Assembly (NCBI GenBank): GCA_963742105.1
Contig: CAVUKN010000007.1
Span: forward strand, 1,860,001-1,924,000
DNA from: Gp6-AA40 sp963742105
GTDB lineage: Bacteria > Acidobacteriota > Vicinamibacteria > Vicinamibacterales > UBA2999
Reading direction: 5' to 3'
Length of the DNA stretch: 64,000 nt
This document shows positions 26,276 through 36,282 of this stretch, in pieces (within the stretch, counting starts at the first letter, position 1; each line of letters opens with the position of its first letter). The notes beneath the pieces are model-generated. The model was given only the letters and a program-made list of their open reading frames with translations. It ran no database searches and was not told the origin of the DNA. The translations under genes were made by a program, and so were the position numbers.

Positions 26276-28467
26276 ATGAGCGACATCCTGGCTCGCCGCC
26301 ACACGCACTTCGTCCTCTGGTGTCCGGCTCCGGTCGCGTCGGCGCCGGAACTCCTCATCGGTCGTTTGAAGAACGGCAATCCGCCGTTGTTCCAGCAGGT
26401 GACGCGACGCACGTTGAAGCCGGCGCTGAACGGCATCACGCCAATCACCGGTCTGTTCGAGCTCGAGGCGAGCACGCTCGGGCTGGCTGACGACGTCTAT
26501 CACTACTGGTTCGAGGTGGACAACACGGCCCCGGGCGGGACCGGCAGGATCCAGGTGACCGATCCGCTGGCGCCGGTCGTGGATTACCGGTTGTACGCGC
26601 CGGCGAATCCCTCCGTGCTGCACCCCGCCAGCGTCATTGGCATCTCCGCCGGCCGGCTGGTCGTCCGCGATCCGAATGGCGAGATTCCGGACATCCACGT
26701 CGCGAACTTCGACACGCTCGCGTCCAACAATCGGCTGGTGATTTACGAGTTGCCGACGGCCTGGTCCAGATCGAGCGGGAGCGATGAGTTCGAACGCGCC
26801 GTCGGCACGTTTCGCGACGCCCGGGCACTGGTCGATCCCGGGTTCGACGGAGCGAATTTCTCTGAACTGACGGTCACGCGCCTGAACCCGCCGTACCTCG
26901 TGCAACTTGGCGTGAACGCGGTCGAAATGCTGCCGCCGGCCGACAGCGTGCTCGCCCGCGAATGGGGCTACGGCACGTCGCATTACCTCGCGGCCGACTA
27001 CGAGCTCGGCTATCCGGAGGGCAACCTCTCTCCGACCGCTGCGACCGATCTGACCGCGTTCATCGACGCGTGCCACCGGATCGGGCATCCGGCTCGTGCT
27101 CGACGTGGTGCTGGGGTTCATGCGCGAGGAACCGTACCGACGGATCGCCTTCGACGATTTCTATCTCGAGGACCCGGACGCGCATCGCGACGACCCCGAC
27201 GCCTTCAACTCGCGTCACGGCGGCGGTCAGGAGTTGCGCAACCCGTATGGCGCCTCGTGCCCGCGCTACAACCGGTTCAGGACGACCTACGACCCGATCT
27301 CCGGGCAGGTCGACGGCGATCTCGCCGGCCCGGCAGCACATGCTCACGTTCCTGACACGCTGGATGAAAGAGTTCCAGATCGACGGCATCCGTATGGACA
27401 GCGTCGAGAACGTCGCGAACTGGGACTTCATCCGCGACTTCAAGAATGCCGCCCGGGCGCAGTTCAGGGATCGCTACCCCGCCGCGGCCAATCAGGCCGA
27501 CGCAAAATTCCTCGTCGTCGGCGAAGAGCTCGAAACCCCTCCGGAGCTCCTGTCACAGCAGCGGCTCGACGGATTGTGGAACGAGCCGTTCCAGCGCCGC
27601 GTGCGTGCCGCGCTCCTCGGCGAATCGGTGGACGGCCGCAGCTTCGAAGATACCGTCCGTCGCATGATCGACTGCCGGATGGACGGTGTGTTCGACGACG
27701 GCGCGCGGGCAGTCAATTACCTGACCAGCCACGACGTCGAGGGTTTCCGCAAGGAGCGGCTCTACAACTTCATGCTGACGAACGTGTCGCTGGACAGCAG
27801 CGAGCCCCTGTTCGATCGCCGCGCAATCGAACAGGCCGTCAGATCCGGGATCCGTGCCGCCGGACGGGAGCCGGCGCAAAGCGAGGTTTCCGACGCCGCC
27901 AGCGGGATCATCCTTCATCGATCACGGCTGCGACGGATCAAGCTGGGCTTCGTCTGCCAGATGACGGCGGTCGGCATCCCCATGATCCTTGCCGGCGAGG
28001 AGTTCGCGGATCAGCACGATTTGTTCGACTCGCACGGCCAGGTCACGCACCAGGGCGGCAAGCAGGTCGATCCCGTGAACTACAGCCGGTTCGACGATCC
28101 CGACCGCCGCGATCTCTTCGAGTATGTGCGGCGGCTGGTGCGGCTGCGGACGTCACACCCGGCGCTTTCAGTCAACGACACCGCATTCATCCATGTCGAT
28201 TTCTCGTTCGGCAAGCGGGTGATGGTGTGGAAGCGAGGGACCGATAGCGACCCGGTCGTCGTCGTCGCCAACTTCTCCGGTTTCACGACGCCCGACGCGC
28301 TGTCACCGAACGCCGAGTACGTGGTGCCGAACTGGCCCGGCACGCCGGCAGGGCGCCACTGGTTCGAAGTGACACAGGGGCGCGACGTCAGCACGGGCCG
28401 GCACGATCGGGAGCCGGTCTTCGCCTGGGAAGCCAAAGTGTATCGGCTTGTATCCGGGAGCAATTAG
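26276..28467 (+). CDS. GH13 alpha-amylase-family protein, two frameshifts
   Basis: ATG at 26276, divergent from the injection-system operon. N-terminal CBM48-like beta domain (residues 1-110, YHYWFEVDNTAPGGTGRI), then a GH13 barrel: LVIYELPT, QLGVNAVEMLPP, GIRLVLDVVLGF, DGIRMDSVENV with the nucleophile Asp at about 374, VVGEELE with Glu at about 416, and TSHDVEG with Asp at about 486; a beta domain closes the protein. Region I, normally DxxxNH, reads DVVLGFM and lacks the Asn-His pair, so activity may be altered. Frameshifts lie near 27080 (extra G in GGG) and 27329-27333 (extra C in CCC); removing both gives 729 residues. The closest functional groups are branching and trehalohydrolase-like enzymes. 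Confidence 0.8.
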
Positions 28468-28528
28468 GCGAAGGCACGATCGTTACGACCATGCGCGCAC
28501 CGCCGTGACGGGCGAATCCGACTCGGAC

Positions 28529-29834
28529 GCAGACGGCGAGTGGATCGTGGCGTCGCGCCGACTGATGCGCGACGAGCGCCCGAATCACCCGCTCGGACGC
28601 CGAAATCAGGAGGCGTGACGCCGGGATTCACCCGCCGTCTGCATAAGTGAGGGTGAGTCGTCCACTGCAACGGCGGTGCACCCGTCGAGGCGCCGCGTCT
28701 CCTGACTTCGGCGACGGAGCGTGATCGCATGCTCCGCGCCTTCGGAAGTCGACGCAACGCCTCGACGGGTGCGCCGCCGGCATGGGAAATCCGCACTCGA
28801 ACGCAGACGGCGGGTGGATCCCGGCGTGGCGCCGACTTATGTAGGCGACGAGCGTTTGAATCACCCTCTCGGACGCCGAAATCAGGAGGCGCGACGCCGG
28901 GATCCACTCACCGTCTGCATAAGTGAGGGTGAGTCGTCCACTGCAACGGCGGTGCACCCGTCGAGGCGCCGCGTCTCCTGACTTCGGCGACGGAGCGTGA
29001 TCGCATGCTCCGCGCCTTCGTAAGTCGACGCAACACCTCGACGGGTGCGCCGCCGTAAAGCTCTGCGCCGCATCTCGAACGCAGACGGCGGGTGGATCCC
29101 GGCGTGGCGCCGACTTATGTAGGCGACGAGCGCCTGAATCACCCGCTCGGACGCCGAAATCAGGAGGCGTGACGCCGGGATCCACTCACCGTCTGCATCA
29201 CCAACGCGTGAGACGGTCAGTCCAACAGCGGTGCACCCGTCGATGCGCCGCGTTTCCTGACTTCGGCGACGGAGCGTGACCGCATCCTCCGCCTTCGGAA
29301 GTCTACGCAGCGCATCCATGGGTGCACCGCCGTCATGGGAAAATCCGCATCGGACGCAGACGGCGGGTGGATCCTGGCGTCGCGCCGACTTATGTAGGCG
29401 ACGAGCGCCTGAATCACCCGCTCGGACGCCGAAATCAGGAGGCGCGACGCCGGCATCCACTCACCGTCTGCATCACCAACGCGTGAGACGGTCAGTCCAA
29501 CAGCGGTGCACCCGTCGATGCGCCGCCGTCATGGCGGATCCGCGCATCGAACGCAGACGGCGAGTGGATCCCGGCGTCGCGCCGACTTATGTAGGCGACG
29601 AGCGCCTGAATCACCGCTCGGACGCCGAAATCAGGAGGCGTGACGCCGGCATCCACTCACCGTCTGCATCCACCAACGCGTGAGACGGTCAGTCCAACAG
29701 CGGCGCACCCGTCGATGCGCCGCCGTCATGCGGATCCGACTGGAACGCAGACGGCGAGTGGATCCCGGTGTCGCGCTGACTGATGTAGGCGACGAGCGCC
29801 TGAATCACCGCTCGGACGCCGAAATCAGGAGGGC
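28529..29834. repeat. Array of alternating long hairpins (units A and B)
   Basis: Six A units of 114-116 bases, each an inverted repeat opening GCAGACGGCGAGTGGATCCC and closing with its inverse, at 28529-28642, 28803-28918, 29081-29196, 29356-29471, 29553-29667, and a truncated one at 29745-29834. Between them lie B units opening GGCGGTGCACCCGTCGA and closing with its inverse: 28672-28778, 28948-29055, 29228-29332, and two short ones near 29500-29532 and 29697-29732. A and B share a core (CCTGATTTCGGCG in A, read on the minus strand; CCTGACTTCGGCG in B) in opposite orientation. No stable gene is present; every long open frame here follows the repeats. Confidence 0.85.
29827..29832 (+). promoter_or_regulatory. 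Shine-Dalgarno site of sir2-like gene, formed by a repeat
   Basis: AGGAGG eight bases before the ATG at 29841. It comes from the AATCAGGAGGC core of the last, truncated A unit, so the repeat supplies the translation signal. Confidence 0.6.
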
Positions 29835-29840
29835 GTTACG

Positions 29841-30749
29841 ATGGGAGGGATGACCGCGCCGTCCCCCCAGTTCTCGTCGCCGCCGGCCGAATCGCTGGCT
29901 GATTTTCTCGATCGCCACGAGACGGTGTTCGTGCTGACTGGCGCCGGCTGCAGCACCGACTCCGGCATCCCTGATTACCGCGACGCCGCCGGCGAATGGA
30001 AGCGTCGGCAGCCGATCACCTTCCAGGAGTTCGTTGGTCACGAACACTCGCGGAAGCGGTATTGGGCGCGCAGTCTCGCCGGCTTTCGGCGCCTGCGCGC
30101 GGCCCGTCCGAACCGCGCCCATGACGCGCTGGCCGATCTCGAACGGCACGGGCGCGTTGCCTTGCTCGTCACGCAGAACGTCGACGGACTGCACCAGGCC
30201 GCGGGCAGCCGTGAGGTGATCGACCTGCACGGCCGCATCGATACCGTACGCTGCCTGGTCTGCAACCAGCGAAGCTCGCGCGAACGCCTGCAGGTCCGGC
30301 TCGAGGCGGAGAATCCTGCCTTCGCTGACCTCGACGCGGTCGAAGCGCCAGACGGGGATGCCGATCTCGAGCACACCGCCTTCGAGACGTTCGCCGTGCC
30401 GCCGTGCGAGCACTGCGGCGGTCTCCTGAAGCCGGACGTTGTGTTCTTCGGCGAAGGCGTGCCGACGGCACGAGTCGAGCGCGCCATGGCGGGTCTGGCT
30501 CTTGCCGACGCGATGCTCGTCGTCGGCTCTTCTTTGATGGTCTACTCGGGCTATCGCTTCGTGCGAGCGATGGCCGATGCAGGCAAACCTATTGCCGCGA
30601 TCAACCTGGGCCGCACCCGGGCCGACGACCTCCTGACGCTGAAGATCACTGACCGGTGTACGGACGCGCTGTCAGCGGCGCAGTCAACGTGGGCGCGACA
30701 TTCCGGCCGCGCACCCTCCAGCAGAGAGGGGCAGGCGCTGCGAGTATGA
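29841..30749 (+). CDS. Sir2-family NAD-dependent protein deacylase
   Basis: 302 residues. NAD-binding motif GAGCSTDSGIPDYRD at residues 34-48, TQNVDGLHQ at 111-119, catalytic His130 in DLHGRIDT, zinc pairs CLVC (138-141) and CEHC, then KPDVVFFGE and VVGSSLMVYSGYRF, all standard for sirtuins. It removes acyl groups from lysine using NAD+, or may hydrolyse NAD+. It is nine bases upstream of the TIR/NDT-like gene, so the two probably form an operon. Sir2 with TIR- or SLOG-like partners occurs in nucleotide-based defence systems, yet this one also fits an ordinary CobB-type deacylase. ATG at 29850 is an alternative start. Confidence 0.9.
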   Translation: MGGMTAPSPQFSSPPAESLADFLDRHETVFVLTGAGCSTDSGIPDYRDAAGEWKRRQPITFQEFVGHEHSRKRYWARSLAGFRRLRAARPNRAHDALADLERHGRVALLVTQNVDGLHQAAGSREVIDLHGRIDTVRCLVCNQRSSRERLQVRLEAENPAFADLDAVEAPDGDADLEHTAFETFAVPPCEHCGGLLKPDVVFFGEGVPTARVERAMAGLALADAMLVVGSSLMVYSGYRFVRAMADAGKPIAAINLGRTRADDLLTLKITDRCTDALSAAQSTWARHSGRAPSSREGQALRV

Positions 30750-30758
30750 TCACGCGCC

Positions 30759-32820
30759 ATGGTGCTCAAGCGCGTGTTCGTCGTCCGCCCGTTCGGCACT
30801 CGTGAGGGCGTCGATTTCGACGCCGTGGAGCGCGATCTGATCCAGCCCGCCATCGCGCGGGTGACGGCGGCGACCCTGGAAGGGAGCACCACTCTCCCCT
30901 TCGTCGAGCAGGGAAACATCCGGGAGGACATGTTCCGCGAGCTGGTGACGGCAGATGTCGTCATCGCCGATCTCTCGATCCATAACGCGAACGTGTTCTA
31001 CGAGCTCGGCATCCGGCACGCGGTCCGTCCGCATGCAACCGTGCTCATCCGCGCCGAGCTCAGCACCTATCCGTTCGACCTGCAGACAGACCGGTACTTG
31101 GTCGTACGACCCGACGAAGCTCGCCAGCGCTGACAGCCGCGCCGAGCTGGTCGCCCGGCTGACGCAGACCCTCGAAGCGACACTGAACAGCGAGCGCACC
31201 GACAGCCCCGTCTATCAGCTCCTGCCGAAGTTGCGCCCGCCCGATCCGACCGTCCTCCGCGTCGTTCCAAGCGAGTTCGGCGAAGCGGTAGAAGTGGCAG
31301 CGCAGACGCGCCAGCCTGGTGACCTGCGGCTGCTCGCCTACGAAGCGCGGTCCACGGCCTGGGCGTCGGAGGGGCTGCGCGCGGTCGGTTTGGCGCAGTT
31401 CATGATCAGGGCGACGGCTGGCGCGATCGAAACGTTCGAGTGGCTCAAGGAACTGCTGCCCAACGATGTCGAGACGAATCAACGCCTGGCGACGTTGTAT
31501 CAGCGGATGGCCGGCAGGAAGGTGAATGCCGACGAATACCTGGCCAAGTCGGATGCGGCGATTCAACGCGTGATCGATTCACCCGAGCCGAACGCATGGG
31601 ACATGGCCGAGGCGTATGCGCTGAAGGCCCGCAACATCAAGGCGCGATGGCTGAAGCGGTTCGAGGGAAAGATCGGGACCGAGGCGCAGATCGCGGCGCT
31701 GCAGGCGAGCGAACTCGAGGACTCGCTGGAAGCGTATGCATGCGGCTTCGCGCAGGACCGGAATCATTTCTATTCCGGCCTGAATGCGCTGGCGCTTCTG
31801 CGCATCCGCATCGACCTCGCGGCGGCGCATCCCGACGTGTGGCTTGGCCTGTTCAATGCGGATCGCGAGGCCAACGAGGCGTTGGAGGACGCGCAAGCGC
31901 GCGCGACGCAGCTCGCGATCGGCGTCGACCTCGGCATCGCGGCCAAACAGCTGGCGTTGCAGCGGCAGATCAGTCCCGACGCGGAAGTGAAGTTGTGGAC
32001 CGACATCAGCGCCGCCGACCTCAGCTTCCTGACGTCGGCGCGACCGACGGCCGTCGCGCAGCGCTATCGCAAGGCACTCGCCGATGCCCCCTCCTTCGCC
32101 GTCGATTCGGTTCGCGATCAGATCAAGATTTTCCAGACGCTCGGAGTACGCACCGCCTTCGTCGACGCGGCGCGTGGCGTGACCGGCGACCCTGCCGCCG
32201 TGCCGGTGCCGTCGACCGGCCCCCGCGAGCGTGTGCTGCTCTTTACGGGACATATGATCGATGCGCCCGATCGGCCGCAACCACGCTTCCCGCGTACACC
32301 GGAGGCCGAAGCGGAGGCTCGACGCCTGATCAAGGAAGCCATCGAGAAGGAGCAACGTCTGGCTGGCGGCACCCTCCGGGGAATCGCGGCGGGCGCCTGC
32401 GGCGGTGACATCCTGTTTCATGAAGTGTGTGAGGAACTCGGGATTCCCACGCAGTTGTTCCTCGCTGTCGCGAGAGAGCGCTTCAGCGCCGAATCAGTGC
32501 AGCACGGCGGACCCGACTGGGTCGAGCGCTTCAACCGGTTATGCGACCGCGTCCCGCCGCGCGAACTCGGCGGGGATACCACCCTGTTGCCGCCGTGGCT
32601 GCGCGGACGCAGCAACTACAACGTCTGGCAGCGGAACAACCTGTGGATGCTCTTCAACGCGCTCGCACTCGACCTGCCCTTGACCCTGATCGCGCTATGG
32701 GATCAAGGCCTGGCTGACGGACCCGGCGGCACCGCGGACCTCGTCGCCCAGGTGCAGATGCGCGGCCAGAAAGTCGAGCGACTGCCGGCGGAACGGCTGA
32801 AAGCGCTCGCTACGGCCTGA
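30759..32820 (+). CDS. TIR/nucleoside-deoxyribosyltransferase-like, TRAF-binding and SLOG-like protein, one frameshift
   Basis: Residues 1-125 are a Rossmann-like domain (RVFVVRPFG, then ADVVIADLSIHNANVFYELGIRHA), typical of TIR-like or NDT-like nucleotide-processing domains. Residues about 140-480 are helical repeats like the MAP3K TRAFs-binding (DUF4071) region (ETFEWLKELLPNDVETNQRLA). Residues about 490-686 look SLOG-like (RVLLFTGHMIDAP, TLRGIAAGACGGDILFHEVC). The frame shifts once near 31100 (RYLV continues as YDPTKLA); removing one base gives 686 residues. It follows Sir2 by nine bases. This domain set belongs to the nucleotide-centred conflict systems, so a role in phage defence or stress sensing is plausible but unproved. 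Confidence 0.7.
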
Positions 32821-32919
32821 CGCCAGGTCGCCGCCCGCCGCGTCACCACTCACCTCCCGCGACCCTTGCGCGCGTCTCCGCGGCGCGACCGCTTCGTCCG
32901 CAGCGGCTTGCGCTCTGCC

Positions 32920-33837
32920 TCAGGTAAACACGAGCGCGCTCAGCTCCCGGGCAATCAGGCCTGCCGTGCGGGCGTTGTGCACGAGGAGCGCCTGGTTCGC
33001 GCGTAACGAGTCACCGCCGCTCAATTCGGCAACTCGCTTCAGCAAATAGGGGGTCAGCGCCTTTCCGTGGATCCCCTGCGCATCGGCGTCGGCCACCGCA
33101 CCCGTAATCGCCGCGTCGATGCCCTCACTCGAGGCGTCGGCCTCGGGCACAGGTACCACAACGAGCACACCATGGCGCGCCTCGATGCGAGCCGCCGCCG
33201 CGATGATCGCGGCCACCTCGCGCGGAGTGTCCACGCGGGCGTCGATTGGCAGGCCGCTCGAGCGCGTATAGAACCCGGGCAAGGTATCTGTGCCGAGCCC
33301 GATCACCGGGACGCCGTGCGTCTCGAGCACCTCGAGTGTCAGCGGCACATCCAGGATCGCCTTCGGTCCCGCGCAGACGACCGCGACCGGCGTGCGTCCG
33401 AGTTCCAGCAGGTCCGCCGACACGTCGAACGGCGCGCCACGATGCACGCCGCCGATACCGCCGGTGCCGAATACGCGGATGCCGGCACGGTGCGCCACGA
33501 TCATCGTTCCAGCCACCGTCGTGGCACCATCCTCGCCGCGGGCAACAACGATTGGGAGATCGCGACGGCTGCACTTGCGCACCGAACCTGGAGGGCGATG
33601 CGCGAGATCCTCAATCTGCACGTGCGAGAGGCCGACGGTCAGCCGTCCCGCGAGCACGGCAATCGTCGCCGGCACGGCGCCGCTCTCCCGTACGGCCGCT
33701 TCCATCGCGAGCGCCGTCGCGGCGTTGTCCGGCCATGGCAGACCGTGCGTGATCAGCGTCGATTCGAGCGCCACGACGGGACGCTGTTCGCGTAACGCCG
33801 CATCGATTTCAGGCGACAGTTGTATGAGCGAGGCCAT
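32920..33837 (-). CDS. psuG: Pseudouridine-5'-phosphate glycosidase
   Basis: 305 residues from the ATG at 33837. It matches PsuG throughout: VALESTLITHGLPWPDN, ATIAVLAGRLTVGL, RDLPIVVARGEDGATTVAGTM, FGTGGIGGVHRGA, GPKAILDVPLTLEVLETHGVPVIGLGTD, LPGFYTRSSGLP and HGKALTPYLLKRV. It cleaves the C-C bond of pseudouridine 5'-phosphate to give uracil and ribose 5-phosphate. The kinase partner PsuK is not next to it. It is convergent with the TIR-like gene. Confidence 0.95.
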   Translation of the reverse strand: MASLIQLSPEIDAALREQRPVVALESTLITHGLPWPDNAATALAMEAAVRESGAVPATIAVLAGRLTVGLSHVQIEDLAHRPPGSVRKCSRRDLPIVVARGEDGATTVAGTMIVAHRAGIRVFGTGGIGGVHRGAPFDVSADLLELGRTPVAVVCAGPKAILDVPLTLEVLETHGVPVIGLGTDTLPGFYTRSSGLPIDARVDTPREVAAIIAAAARIEARHGVLVVVPVPEADASSEGIDAAITGAVADADAQGIHGKALTPYLLKRVAELSGGDSLRANQALLVHNARTAGLIARELSALVFT

Positions 33838-33966
33838 GTCGGAGGCCCGAGAGCCGGTTCGATTCGCAGTCCCGGATCTGCAGGTCTCCTGATTGTGCAT
33901 CGAACCGCGGTTGCAACGGCGCCGTCGCGCGTCGGCCCCCTCCCGTGGACGTCAGTCGGCGTCAGG

Positions 33967-34341
33967 TCACTGAACGACTACCGTGCCGACCATGCCAGGG
34001 TGAAGCGTGCAGTGATACGGAAAGGAGCCTGCGGTCGGGAACGTTCGCGTAAACGTTCCTCCCGGCGCGATGTTGCCGGAGTTCCAGCCGCCATCAGTGG
34101 CAGTCGCCGTGTGGGTGGTGTTGTCTCTGTTCGTCCAGGTCACGCTGCCGCCGAGACCCACCGTAATGGGATTGGGCGCGAACGCGGTCGCCGTCAAGAT
34201 CGAGGCGCCGCTGACGATGGAGACAGGGGTTCCGCCCGCACTGGGCGACGGTGACGAGGGCGTCGTCGTGGACGAGGACGAACTCCCGCACGCAGTAAGA
34301 AACAGAATCAATCCGGTGACGGACAACAAACGAACGATCAT
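33967..34341 (-). CDS. Cupredoxin (plastocyanin-like) lipoprotein
   Basis: 124 residues from ATG at 34341. N-terminal signal with lipobox LTAC (Cys18), a Ser/Thr/Pro linker, then a single cupredoxin domain. Type 1 copper ligands are His77 (NTTHTAT), Cys111, His114 and Met117 (YHCTLHPGM). It is likely an outer-membrane-anchored or periplasmic electron carrier. No redox partner is adjacent. Confidence 0.9.
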   Translation of the reverse strand: MIVRLLSVTGLILFLTACGSSSSSTTTPSSPSPSAGGTPVSIVSGASILTATAFAPNPITVGLGGSVTWTNRDNTTHTATATDGGWNSGNIAPGGTFTRTFPTAGSFPYHCTLHPGMVGTVVVQ

Positions 34342-34590
34342 GTGGGCCTCCCAGGCTGATCGCCGTCCTGCAGTCATCTTGCCGAACCGCGCGCCCGGCG
34401 GAAACGTTCGTCTGCTTGACGATTGGGCGCTCGAGCTTGGCCGGTTCAGTTACGCGAATGCGCAAGCCTTTCGCGTGCAGTAAACCTGTGGCGCGTCACC
34501 GGCTTCGACACGCGCATGCGTCGGCCTCGCATACAAGTGTTCATCCCTGATGCGACTTCGTGTCGGCCCTCGCGCACGCGGCGCTCATGA

Positions 34591-35076
34591 GGCAATCGTG
34601 CACGCTGGATCGACGCCAGCAACGACAAGGTGGTCGACTGCGATTTGACGAACCCCGCCGCCAACGGCGAATGCGCCGCATCAATCGGCAACGCTGCCAA
34701 CTTCGGGCGGCCGAATACCGCGACGATTGTCGATCCGAAGGTGCTGATCGGCTGGGGCGTCCGGCCGCATGACAACCAGTACACCTTCACCGTGCAGCAG
34801 CAGGTGATCCCGCGTGTATCGGCGGACTTCAGCTTCACCCACCGGTCGTTCCATCGCTTCCTGGTCACGAACGATCTGAATCGCGACCCCGCGACCGCGT
34901 ACGACACCTATACGGTGACGGCGCCCGAGGATCCGCGGCTGCCGAGCGGCGGTGGCTACCCGATCACCGTCTATACGGTGAAACCAACGGCGAACGTGCC
35001 GGCGAAGACGTGGGCGCAGCCGACCAGCATCTATCAGCCGCGATTCGTTCGGCTCAATTTCACGGTCAATTTCTGA
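34591..35076 (+). pseudogene. Remnant of a TonB-dependent receptor C-terminus
   Basis: The frame is open from 34591 to a TGA at 35076 without a plausible start. The translation has the end of an acidobacterial carboxypeptidase-regulatory TonB receptor: RWIDASNDKVVDCDL, FGRPNTATIVDPKVL, RPHDNQYTFTVQQQVIPR, DLNRDPATAYDTYTV and the final aromatic strand YQPRFVRLNFTVNF. The plug, most of the barrel and probably a part before the last strand are missing. It should be non-functional. Confidence 0.8.
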
Positions 35077-35119
35077 CCCGCACCCGAACGGGGCGGATGC
35101 AGGGCGAACCGATGCACGT

Positions 35120-35150
35120 CCGGATCCCGGTGCTGACGCACCGGATCCGG
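35120..35150. terminator. GC-rich hairpin
   Basis: Inverted repeat CCGGATCCCGGTG - TGAC - CACCGGATCCGG-type just after the receptor remnant; no U-tract follows, so it may be a repeat or a weak terminator. Confidence 0.35.
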
Positions 35151-35307
35151 CGACCCCTCACCGGGCGTCAAGGCGACCCGGACGACGGCTCGCCGACGGC
35201 ACTTTTTGCCTCCCAATTTGTCGGCCTCGCATGATTGGGTGTTTCCCCATACACAGCGATGGTAGGCTGAGGCGAGTTCGTCAACTCACTTCGGCAAAGG
35301 GGTACGT

Positions 35308-36204
35308 ATGGCCGGCGGTGACGTCGCACCCGGAACGAGGCCCGGCGCGGAGCCGGGCGGATCACCGGGCGGAGAACAGTTCGACACCCTCGGTGGCGCG
35401 CTGCGTCTGGCGCGGCGCGAACGCGGTCTGACGATTCAGCAGATCGCCGCCACGACCAGAATCCCCGCGCGTCACCTCGAGGCGCTCGAACGCGACGACA
35501 TCAACGTCGTGCCGGGTGGCGTATACCTCCGCGCCGAAGTCCGGACGTTTGCGGATGCCGTCGGCCTGAACCGGAACGTCGCCCTCCATTACCTGGACGC
35601 GGCGCTCGACCGTCCCGTCGTTTCCGACGTTGTGGCGCAGCCGCCGTCTCTCCGGGGATCACGACGGATCGCCGCCTGGGGCGCCGCCGTCCTCGCGGGT
35701 GCCTCTCTGGTCGTTGCCGCAATCGTGCTGTGGCCGGCTGGCGACGCGCGACAGACAGCATCCATCCCGTCGGCGTCCGGCGACCGCCGCACCGCAGCCG
35801 ATCAGCCGGTCACGGCAGCTGCGAGTGGCGACGGAGCCGCGGCCGGAAATAGCGATGCGGCACCAGCCGTCACCTTTGACCCCGCAGCGCCCGCCGCCAC
35901 GTCAGGCACGAAGGAATTGCCGCCCACCGTCACGGCGAGCGACACGGCCGCCACCACCGAACATCCGCCGGCAGCGCCCGTCCCGGTTCCGGTGCTCGAG
36001 ATCGTCACCGAACCAGCCGGCGCACGCGTCACGATCGACGGCATCGGCTGGGGCGTCACTCCCGTGACGATCCCGTATCTGCCGCCGGGCACCAAGCAGT
36101 TGCGCGTCACCCGGGATGGCTTCGCCAGCGAACAGCGCGTGATTCGTTTTGCGGCCGACCAACCGCGGACGAGCGTGCGCATCGACCTTCAGCCCTCCAG
36201 GTAA
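35308..36204 (+). CDS. RodZ-like HTH membrane protein with PEGA domain
   Basis: 298 residues, ATG at 35308 after an AAAGGGG ribosome site. Residues 28-95 are an HTH_25/RodZ-type helix-turn-helix (LGGALRLARRERGLTIQQIA, RIPARHLEALERDD, YLRAEVRTFADAVGL). A membrane helix follows at about 120-146 (GAAVLAGASLVVAAIVLW), then a Pro/Ala/Thr-rich periplasmic linker, and a PEGA domain at about 230-298 (VTEPAGARVTIDGIGWGVTP). RodZ anchors MreB; this relative has a PEGA end in place of the usual DUF4115 domain, so its role may be in surface or envelope organisation. Confidence 0.85.
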   Translation: MAGGDVAPGTRPGAEPGGSPGGEQFDTLGGALRLARRERGLTIQQIAATTRIPARHLEALERDDINVVPGGVYLRAEVRTFADAVGLNRNVALHYLDAALDRPVVSDVVAQPPSLRGSRRIAAWGAAVLAGASLVVAAIVLWPAGDARQTASIPSASGDRRTAADQPVTAAASGDGAAAGNSDAAPAVTFDPAAPAATSGTKELPPTVTASDTAATTEHPPAAPVPVPVLEIVTEPAGARVTIDGIGWGVTPVTIPYLPPGTKQLRVTRDGFASEQRVIRFAADQPRTSVRIDLQPSR

Positions 36205-36257
36205 ACACACTTCGCTCGGCACGATTGGCGATGTGGGGCTGTGGGGCGGAGCTGTAG

Positions 36258-36277
36258 GGCGGGGCTTCAGCCCCGCC
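36258..36277. terminator. Short perfect hairpin between convergent genes
   Basis: GGCGGGGC TTCA GCCCCGCC, an eight-base stem with a four-base loop, between the RodZ-like and PQQ-dehydrogenase genes. No U-tract. It could serve as a bidirectional terminator. Confidence 0.4.
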
Positions 36278-36282
36278 ACGCT

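Noticed and set aside
28529..29834. CRISPR-like array
   Set aside because: Units are over 100 bases long, themselves palindromic, alternate between two types and lack unique spacers of even size; no cas genes are near.
29841..32820. Canonical Thoeris (ThsA/ThsB) system
   Set aside because: The Sir2 is zinc-bearing and lacks a fused SLOG/STALD domain; the partner has a different architecture.
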